DNA of 31,878 bases, from assembly GCA_036559125.1 (NCBI GenBank), contig DATBTT010000042.1, positions 1 to 31,878 of the forward strand, written 5' to 3'. The position numbers and the translations under genes are program-made. The notes below the pieces were generated by a model. The model did not search any database, was not told the DNA's origin, and worked only from the letters and a program-made list of their open reading frames with translations. Of the stretch, positions 26,904-31,878 are shown piece by piece. The stretch's first letter is position 1, and each line of letters opens with the position of its first letter. Source of the DNA: JALYTZ01 sp036559125 (GTDB taxonomy: Bacteria > Vulcanimicrobiota > Vulcanimicrobiia > Vulcanimicrobiales > Vulcanimicrobiaceae).

Positions 26904-28234
26904 ACACGAGCTTGCGCGTTCGCCTGCTCGGTACGATCGTCGGCGCGATCGTGCTGTTTTTTTTGATCAGCGTTGTTGCGGCACGCCTAAGCCTGCAACG
27001 CGATTTGGCGGCATTGGGCGGGACGGAAGTCGCGAACGGCTCCGGCGCCTTCGGCGGGTACTGGGATTCGCGCAAAGAGCAGGTGCGCTTGCTCATCACG
27101 CAAGATGCAGTTGCGGACGCTCTGCGCGCGGCCCTGCAGCACCATGACGCCAAAGTCTTACAGGACCAGCTCTCGAATATCGCGCGCACGTCGGATCTCT
27201 CGTTTCTTACGGTGGTGGATACGAACGGTAACGTCATCGCCCGCGCGAACGGCGGGAATCGCGGGTCACTGGGCACCGATCCGTACATCAAACGTGCGTT
27301 GACCGGCGAAACGGTGAGTAGCGCGGCGCTGCTTACGACCAACGAGTTGCAGGGCGAAGGACTAGCGCCCCAAGCAACGTCGGACATTAAAGACGCCGGC
27401 GGCACGACCACCGAGCATCTCGACCGCGGCTTGGCGATAATCGCCGCCGCACCGATGTCGGACCAGAACGAACGGACGCTCGGCGCGATTTACGGCGGCG
27501 TCTTGATGAACCATTTTTACGATTTGGTGGACCAGAGCACGCACGCGCTCGGCGGCCAAACGGCGCTGCTCGACGGCGACGCGATCGTTGCCTCGACGAT
27601 CAGTCAACCCGATGGGACGCGCGTGGTGGACGTGCAGGTCCCACACGCGAAGGGCGCCGCGGACGCGACCGACCCGTACGTCGGTAGCGACACCGAGGGC
27701 GGCACGGAATACCTGGCGCGCATCGATCCGATCGTCAACGATCAGAATCAGGTAGTGGGCGCGCGCTGGTACGGAATTCCAATGGCGCAGATCGCGACGA
27801 TCGCTAACCACATGACGCAGACGTTCGTGCTGTGGGGCGTGATTGCGATGCTCATTGCATTGCTGATCGCGGTTCCCGTCGTGCAACGGATTTCCGCGTC
27901 AATTGCCAAGCGTAGCGCGCAGGTGAGCGTCGCCGCCAAAGAACTCGGCGTAACCATCGTGGGCGGCGAAGTCTCCGGCGATCACATTGCGGCAACTAAA
28001 TCGGTGGCCGAGCGCTCCGGAGCGATCATCGACGATATGATGCGTGCCGGCGCGTCGCCCGAAAAACTCGCCGGATTGAAAGCCCTCAACGACGAGTTGG
28101 TCGGAGACGTGACCGTCATCGACACGCTCTCGCAAGAGATGGGCGGGCGCCTGCAACAAGCGGTGAGCCGCGTAGCCGAACTCAACGACGTTGCGACTGG
28201 ACTCGACACCCTGGTTCACGGCCGAGCGGTCTAA
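26900..28234 (+). CDS. Cache-domain membrane sensor protein lacking an output domain
   Basis: This 444-residue protein has one N-terminal membrane helix (about 9-27), a long extracytoplasmic region (about 30-305) and a second helix (about 306-328). A cytoplasmic tail of about 116 residues, mostly helical, follows. The extracytoplasmic part resembles a double Cache ligand-binding domain: FLTVVDTNGNVIARA, TDPYIKRALTGETVSS, then GLAIIAAAPM and GAIYGGVLMNHFYDL. The tail lacks the conserved MCP hairpin tip, kinase or cyclase motifs. ATG at 26900 overlaps the upstream stop by four bases and follows a strong GGAAGGAGA (26885-26893). The obvious partner is the upstream signalling protein; the pairing is inferred from gene order, not shown. 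The ligand is unknown. Confidence 0.85.
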   Translation: MNTSLRVRLLGTIVGAIVLFFLISVVAARLSLQRDLAALGGTEVANGSGAFGGYWDSRKEQVRLLITQDAVADALRAALQHHDAKVLQDQLSNIARTSDLSFLTVVDTNGNVIARANGGNRGSLGTDPYIKRALTGETVSSAALLTTNELQGEGLAPQATSDIKDAGGTTTEHLDRGLAIIAAAPMSDQNERTLGAIYGGVLMNHFYDLVDQSTHALGGQTALLDGDAIVASTISQPDGTRVVDVQVPHAKGAADATDPYVGSDTEGGTEYLARIDPIVNDQNQVVGARWYGIPMAQIATIANHMTQTFVLWGVIAMLIALLIAVPVVQRISASIAKRSAQVSVAAKELGVTIVGGEVSGDHIAATKSVAERSGAIIDDMMRAGASPEKLAGLKALNDELVGDVTVIDTLSQEMGGRLQQAVSRVAELNDVATGLDTLVHGRAV

Positions 28235-28237
28235 GCT

Positions 28238-28453
28238 GTGGCAGACGTCATTCTGTACTTCGGGAGCAATGCCGACACGATGATCGCGACCAAAGCGCTC
28301 AAGGATGCCGGAATTGCGGCCAAGATGATTCCGAAACCACCGACGCTCAACGCTACGTCGAACCTTTGCCTGAGCATCGATGCCGGCGTGGAGACGCCCG
28401 CGGCAAATGCGATCAAGGCGGCGAATATCGCGTTGGGCGGAGTCGTGAAGTAA
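28238..28453 (+). CDS. Small DUF3343-like protein (putative Se/S carrier-like)
   Basis: This 71-residue protein reads like DUF3343: a short beta-alpha-beta fold starting VILYFGSNADTMIATKALKDAGI (residues 4-26), with a Pro-rich turn (IPKPP) and a conserved-position Cys44 in SNLCLSID. Relatives are described as putative selenium or sulfur carrier-like proteins, based on their Cys. Here the usual CG is CL, so chemical function is uncertain. GTG at 28238 starts three bases after the Cache gene stop, making it the third gene of the chemoreceptor operon. Its stop is two bases from the convergent birA stop. A role as a small redox or sulfur-responsive modulator would be speculation. Confidence 0.62.
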   Translation: MADVILYFGSNADTMIATKALKDAGIAAKMIPKPPTLNATSNLCLSIDAGVETPAANAIKAANIALGGVVK

Positions 28454-28455
28454 CC

Positions 28456-29241
28456 TTACTCCCGCACGACGCGAGCGTCCGCGAGCGCGATCTCGCGCTC
28501 GCGTCCATCGATGCGTACGACGAGCGCTCCGCCGCCGGCCAATCGCACCGCTTCGGCATCGAACGGCGCCGATTCGCCATCAACGAGCAACCGGTATCGC
28601 GTTCCCGGTATTTCTGCCGCCTCTTCCCAGCGCCGCGCGACGTCCGCAGGCTCCTGTAGCAAGTCCAGCATGGCATCAAACCGGCGAAGAATCGTTTCGA
28701 GTAACGCTTCGCGCGCGACGGTCGAATCGTCGCTGCAAAACGCGGGCGGAGGCACGATCGATGCAAGCGCTTCACGCTCTGCAGGCGCCGCGGGTCGCAC
28801 GACGTTGATGCCGACTCCGCACCCGACCCACGCGCGCGCACCCGATACGCGCGAGACGCAGAGTATGCCGCCGAGCTTGCGATCTCCGCGCAAGAGGTCA
28901 TTCGGCCACTGTAACCGGATCGTGATGGCGTGATCGAGCAGCGCCGCGCGCATCGCGAGCGCCACCCAAAAGGGTACGATCCAAAGATCGCGCGTCGCAA
29001 TTGGTTGCGGAAGTGCGGTCGTAAAAAGCAGCGCGCTCGCCGGAGGCGCGATCCAGGCGCGGCCTTTGCGCCCGACGCCGTGCTCCTGGTAGTCCGCGAC
29101 GATCGTGCATCCGCTCGCGCCGGCATCCCCGAGGATGCGCGAAATGTCGTCGTTGGTGCTTGCGGTGACGGCGACGTCGCGGATGTGCGAAAACCGCGTG
29201 CCCTCCAAGGCTTTACGGGCGGCATCGAACGAGCTAGCCAT
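28456..29241 (-). CDS. birA: Biotin--[acetyl-CoA-carboxylase] ligase
   Basis: This 261-residue enzyme attaches biotin to the carboxyl-carrier protein of acetyl-CoA carboxylase through biotinyl-AMP. Seen are STN (28-30), the adenylate-binding loop GVGRKGRAW (55-63, a variant of GRGRxGRxW), LQWPNDLL, and KLGGIL with catalytic Lys122. GCGVGINV is also present. A small C-terminal beta domain ends the protein. It lacks the N-terminal helix-turn-helix of E. coli BirA, so it is a ligase without DNA-binding repressor activity. ATG at 29241 is chosen from the family N-terminus; a longer frame to 29364 runs into the ndk start region. It diverges from ndk over 55 bases containing a palindrome. Confidence 0.92.
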   Translation of the reverse strand: MASSFDAARKALEGTRFSHIRDVAVTASTNDDISRILGDAGASGCTIVADYQEHGVGRKGRAWIAPPASALLFTTALPQPIATRDLWIVPFWVALAMRAALLDHAITIRLQWPNDLLRGDRKLGGILCVSRVSGARAWVGCGVGINVVRPAAPAEREALASIVPPPAFCSDDSTVAREALLETILRRFDAMLDLLQEPADVARRWEEAAEIPGTRYRLLVDGESAPFDAEAVRLAGGGALVVRIDGREREIALADARVVRE

Positions 29242-29260
29242 CGCGGGGCAGTTCGCCGCA

Positions 29261-29275
29261 GGGTTCCGCGGACCC
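29261..29275. promoter_or_regulatory. Palindrome in the birA-ndk divergent region
   Basis: The 15-base sequence GGGTTCCGCGGACCC forms GGGTTC/GGACCC arms with one G-T pair around CGC. It lies between divergent birA and ndk, whose ATGs are 55 bases apart. It could be an operator or simply a GC-rich coincidence. No convincing -10 or -35 pair was identified in either direction. Confidence 0.25.
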
Positions 29276-29296
29276 GGCCCGTATTGGTGCGGCGTT

Positions 29297-29755
29297 ATGG
29301 CAATCGAACGCACGTTGATCCTCGCTAAGCCCGACGCCGTCTCGCGCGGGTTGGTCGGCGACATTCTCTCTCGCTTGGAACGCCGCGGCTATATAGTCGT
29401 CGCGATGAAGTTGATGCAGCTCGACGGCGAGCGCGCGCGCAAGCACTACGGCGAGCATGAAGGCAAGCCATTTTTCCAAGGGCTCGTGGACTTCATTACG
29501 AGCGCGCCGCTAGTGGCTTTTGCGGTCGAGGGTGAGAACGCGATCGACGGGTGCCGTCAATTGATGGGCGCGACCAACCCGCTCGCGGCCGCGCCGGGAA
29601 CCATTCGCGCCGACTTCGCGCAGTCGATCGGTCGCAACTTGGTGCACGGCAGCGACAGTAAGGGTAGCGCCGAACGCGAGCTTGCAATCTTCTTTAAAGA
29701 CAACGACTTCGTCACGCGCAAACACGACCTCGAGCGCTGGGTTTTGGAAAAATAA
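29297..29755 (+). CDS. ndk: Nucleoside diphosphate kinase
   Basis: This 152-residue enzyme equilibrates nucleoside triphosphates by a phospho-histidine intermediate. The active-site motif is NLVHGSDS with His117. The N-terminal MAIERTLILAKPDAVSRGLVGDI and the NPLAAAPGTIRADFA block are classical. It is about ten residues longer than the usual 140, the extra residues being at the C-terminus (DLERWVLEK). ATG at 29297 gives the family N-terminus. The stop is three bases before eno, so these two genes of nucleotide and energy metabolism probably share an mRNA. Confidence 0.97.
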   Translation: MAIERTLILAKPDAVSRGLVGDILSRLERRGYIVVAMKLMQLDGERARKHYGEHEGKPFFQGLVDFITSAPLVAFAVEGENAIDGCRQLMGATNPLAAAPGTIRADFAQSIGRNLVHGSDSKGSAERELAIFFKDNDFVTRKHDLERWVLEK

Positions 29756-29758
29756 CCG

Positions 29759-31060
29759 ATGTCGCTGGAATCGTTGCGTGGGGGCGGGCGTCCGCTGATC
29801 GAAGGGGTTCACGCTCGCGAAGTTCTCGATTCGCGCGGTAATCCGACCATTGCGGTAAGCGTGGCCACGAGTTTCGGATCCGTCGAAGAGGCGATCGTTC
29901 CATCGGGCGCATCGACCGGCGCGCATGAAGCGGTCGAACTGCGCGACGGCGATGCAAAACGATACAACGGTAAGGGCGTCTTGCGCGCGGTCGCCGCCGT
30001 CAACGATATTCTCGGGCCCTCGTTGGAAGGGCTCGACGTTACCGCGCAGCGCGAGATCGACGAGAGGGCCATCGAACTCGACGGTACGCCGAATAAGAGT
30101 AAGCTCGGCGCGAACGCAATTCTCGGCGTTTCGCTCGCGACGGCGCGCGCCGCGGCCGCAAGTTTTTCGTTACCGCTCTTTCGCTATTTGGGCGGTCCGT
30201 CGGCATCCACGTTGCCCGTTCCGATGATGAACGTCATCAACGGCGGCAAACATGCCGAAGGCGGGTTGCAATTTCAAGAGTGCATGATCGTACCGATCGG
30301 CGCTACGTCGATTCACGAAGCAGTGCGCTACGGTTCCGAGGTATTCCACGCGCTCGGCGCTCTATTGCACGATCGAAACCAACCAACGACCGTGGGCGAC
30401 GAGGGCGGCTACGCGCCGCGTTTAGATACGCTAAACGACGCGATGGACGTGCTGGTCGAGGCGATCGGTCGCGCCGGCTACAAGGCCGGCACCGACGTTG
30501 CGATCGCGCTCGATTCGGCTGCCACCGAATTCTTTCAAGACGGAAAATATTATCCGCTCACCAAAACGCGCGCATTTTCGGTCGACGAGATGGTGCGATT
30601 GTACGCGGACCTCATCGACAAATATCCCGTCGTTTCGATCGAAGACGGGTTGGCCGAAGACGACTGGGAGGGTTGGCGCAAATTGACCGATGCGATCGGC
30701 TCGAAGTGTCAGCTAGTCGGCGACGATCTCTTCGTCACCAACACCGAACGGCTGTCGCGCGGCATTACCGGCGGCATCGCCAATTCCATCCTCATCAAGG
30801 TCAACCAGATCGGGACGCTGTCGGAGACGCTCGATGCGGTCGACATGGCGCACAAGGCCGGATACACGTGCGTGATTTCGCATCGTTCCGGCGAGACCGA
30901 AGACACGACGATCGCCGACATCGCCGTTGCAACGGGCGCCGGCCAGATCAAGACCGGTTCGCTCTCCCGCAGCGACCGGATCGCAAAATACAACCGGCTA
31001 ATGGCCATCGAAGAAGAACTCGGCCAATCCGCCCGCTACCCCACCCCTTTCGCCCGATAA
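29759..31060 (+). CDS. eno: Enolase
   Basis: This 433-residue enzyme converts 2-phosphoglycerate to phosphoenolpyruvate in glycolysis and gluconeogenesis. Landmarks in order are AREVLDSRGNPT, PSGASTGAHEA, MNVINGGKHA, VGDEGGYAP, and SIEDGLAEDDW with the metal-binding acids. LVGDDLFVTN, LIKVNQIGTLSE with the catalytic Lys, and the signature SHRSGETEDTTIADIAV follow. Length matches the family (about 430). A short N-terminal extension (MSLESLRGGGRPLIEG) precedes the usual start of similarity. ATG at 29759 comes three bases after ndk. A CAU tRNA lies 47 bases downstream; no terminator hairpin with a T-run is visible between them. Confidence 0.97.
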   Translation: MSLESLRGGGRPLIEGVHAREVLDSRGNPTIAVSVATSFGSVEEAIVPSGASTGAHEAVELRDGDAKRYNGKGVLRAVAAVNDILGPSLEGLDVTAQREIDERAIELDGTPNKSKLGANAILGVSLATARAAAASFSLPLFRYLGGPSASTLPVPMMNVINGGKHAEGGLQFQECMIVPIGATSIHEAVRYGSEVFHALGALLHDRNQPTTVGDEGGYAPRLDTLNDAMDVLVEAIGRAGYKAGTDVAIALDSAATEFFQDGKYYPLTKTRAFSVDEMVRLYADLIDKYPVVSIEDGLAEDDWEGWRKLTDAIGSKCQLVGDDLFVTNTERLSRGITGGIANSILIKVNQIGTLSETLDAVDMAHKAGYTCVISHRSGETEDTTIADIAVATGAGQIKTGSLSRSDRIAKYNRLMAIEEELGQSARYPTPFAR

Positions 31061-31107
31061 CGGGAGGGGGCACGGCCAACTCGATTCGGAATAGTAGCAC
31101 CGCGCTG

Positions 31108-31182
31108 GGGCCCGTAGCTCAGCGGTAGAGCGCCCGGCTCATAACTGGTTGCGCGTAGGTTCGAATCCTACCGGGCCCACCA
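31108..31182 (+). tRNA. tRNA with CAU anticodon (elongator Met or Ile2)
   Basis: A complete 75-base cloverleaf is present with encoded CCA. The acceptor stem is GGGCCCG/CGGGCCC, the D-stem is GCTC/GAGC with a short 7-base loop, the anticodon loop is CTCATAA (CAT), the variable loop has five bases, and the T-arm is GTAGG/CCTAC. Pair 1-72 is G-C, which rules out an initiator tRNA. The first anticodon-stem pair (31133-31149) is a C-T mismatch and the fourth is G-T. A CAU tRNA may be elongator Met or lysidine-modified Ile2; sequence reading alone does not settle this. Confidence 0.93.
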
Positions 31183-31237
31183 GACCCCCATCCCTCGATA
31201 ATGTTAGATTAGGCGCGTGGAGTGGAATGAACGCTCC

Positions 31238-31699
31238 ATGCAAGGAGCCGTTTTCTTCCGTCCGTTCGCCATTCTCGCGGTGGCGATGAGTCTCGCGGCT
31301 TGTTCGAACGGCCAGCGAGCCAGCTCAGGCAACACCCCTGCGCCGCGCGAGACGACGATGGCGCAGGCAAACTCCACGAGCGCGCCCGATGCGGCGAAAA
31401 GCAAGCTCGTTAAATCCCACTTTTCGATCAATTCGGCGAAGTCGACGAGCGGCATCACGTTTAGCGTGTACGTCGACGGCCAACCCGGACCGTCGTTGAA
31501 TACGCCTGGAACGAGCACCGACATCAGCAATATGCTCGCCGTCGGCAACAACACCATCGTCGTGCGTTGGAAGAAAGACCGCAATACCGGCTCGGGGACG
31601 CTCACGATCGTTGAGAACGGAAAGCCGCTGCTCAAGCAAATCGTCCGAGCCGCCGATCCGGTCACGGGGCAGAAGTCGGTCTCCGTCAGAGCCAAGTAA
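31238..31699 (+). CDS. Small putative lipoprotein of unknown function
   Basis: This protein of about 153 residues starts MQGAVFFRPFAILAVAMSLAAC, a lipoprotein signal with lipobox LAAC and the lipid-bearing Cys at residue 22. A Ser/Thr/Ala-rich linker of about 35 residues leads to a beta-rich domain of about 95 residues (SGITFSVYVDGQPGPSL, NNTIVVRWKKD, GTLTIVENGKPLL). This resembles a small extracellular beta-sandwich, but no family is recognised. GTG at 31217 would add seven residues (MEWNERS) with two acidic residues, unusual for a signal peptide, so ATG at 31238 is preferred without a clear ribosome binding site for either. It sits alone between two tRNA genes. Confidence 0.7.
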   Translation: MQGAVFFRPFAILAVAMSLAACSNGQRASSGNTPAPRETTMAQANSTSAPDAAKSKLVKSHFSINSAKSTSGITFSVYVDGQPGPSLNTPGTSTDISNMLAVGNNTIVVRWKKDRNTGSGTLTIVENGKPLLKQIVRAADPVTGQKSVSVRAK

Positions 31700-31718
31700 G
31701 GATTTGCTGCGTAGGTCG

Positions 31719-31747
31719 TTGACTTTCGGAGCGATCCAGGATTGAAT
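31719..31747 (+). promoter_or_regulatory. Possible sigma-70-type promoter for tRNA-Glu
   Basis: TTGACT (31719-31724) is separated by 17 bases from TTGAAT (31742-31747), about 56 bases ahead of the tRNA-Glu gene. The -35 matches the housekeeping consensus at five of six positions, the -10 at four. It also follows the lipoprotein stop by 19 bases. Confidence 0.4.
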
Positions 31748-31803
31748 TATCGAGGCCGAGAGGCAGCCACTCCCCGCGCTACGAATAGGGAGGGGCCTTC
31801 CGC

Positions 31804-31878
31804 GGCGCCATCGTCTATCGGTTAGGACAGCGCCCTTTCAAGGCGCAGAGACGGGTTCGATTCCCGTTGGCGCTACCA
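31804..31878 (+). tRNA. tRNA-Glu (anticodon UUC)
   Basis: A full 75-base cloverleaf ends at the last base of the window with encoded CCA. The acceptor stem is GGCGCCA/TGGCGCT (with a G-T pair at 1-72), the anticodon stem is GCGCC/GGCGC around CTTTCAA (anticodon TTC), and the T-arm is ACGGG/CCCGT. Anticodon and body features are those of bacterial tRNA-Glu. Confidence 0.95.

Overview
This GC-rich bacterial chromosome segment is densely packed with mostly housekeeping genes. They are often separated by 0-30 bases or overlap by 1-14 bases, and they include many GTG and some TTG starts. No transposase, phage, CRISPR or toxin-antitoxin locus was seen. The clade cannot be fixed by reading alone. 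The prs-rplY-pth order resembles Bacillus-like and other Terrabacteria genomes. Together with a bacterial archaemetzincin and very GC-rich code, it would suit a little-cultured phylum such as Eremiobacterota/Vulcanimicrobiota, but this is a low-confidence guess.

Layout. (1) 7-2670 (+): thyX, an M48-like membrane protein whose zinc motif has lost its first His, and a lipoprotein. (2) 2654-3328 (-): a shortened acetylglutamate-kinase-like protein lacking catalytic and substrate-binding elements, divergent from (3) 3449-6773 (+): a four-gene overlapping operon of ECF sigma factor, zinc-binding anti-sigma factor, ABC ATPase and ABC-2 permease. (4) 6739-9035 (-): prs-rplY-pth, where pth lacks a normal start codon at the position expected from its family. 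(5) 9161-11206 (+): uvrB. (6) 11324-11815 (+): a secreted Met/His-rich repeat protein. (7) 11877-22643 (+): serine hydrolase, GH38 alpha-mannosidase, HAD phosphatase, membrane protein, uvrA, VOC protein and ligA. (8) 22664-24553 (-): acpS-nnr, converging on ligA across a palindromic repeat that supplies ligA's stop codon. (9) 24602-25135 (+): an archaemetzincin. (10) 25263-28453 (+): a chemoreceptor signalling protein, a separate Cache-domain membrane sensor and a DUF3343-like small protein in one operon. (11) 28456-29241 (-): birA. (12) 29297-31060 (+): ndk-eno, then a CAU tRNA, a small lipoprotein and tRNA-Glu(UUC), which ends exactly at the window edge.

Functionally the window covers nucleotide metabolism (thyX, prs, ndk), translation (rplY, pth, tRNAs), DNA repair (uvrA, uvrB, ligA), metabolite repair and cofactor attachment (nnr, acpS, birA) and glycolysis (eno). 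The less ordinary parts are the chemoreceptor split over two genes, the sigma/anti-sigma/ABC operon, two proteins that look like degenerate enzymes, and the Met/His-rich exported protein. No intergenic stretch exceeds about 130 bases apart from the eno-lipoprotein gap, which holds a tRNA.
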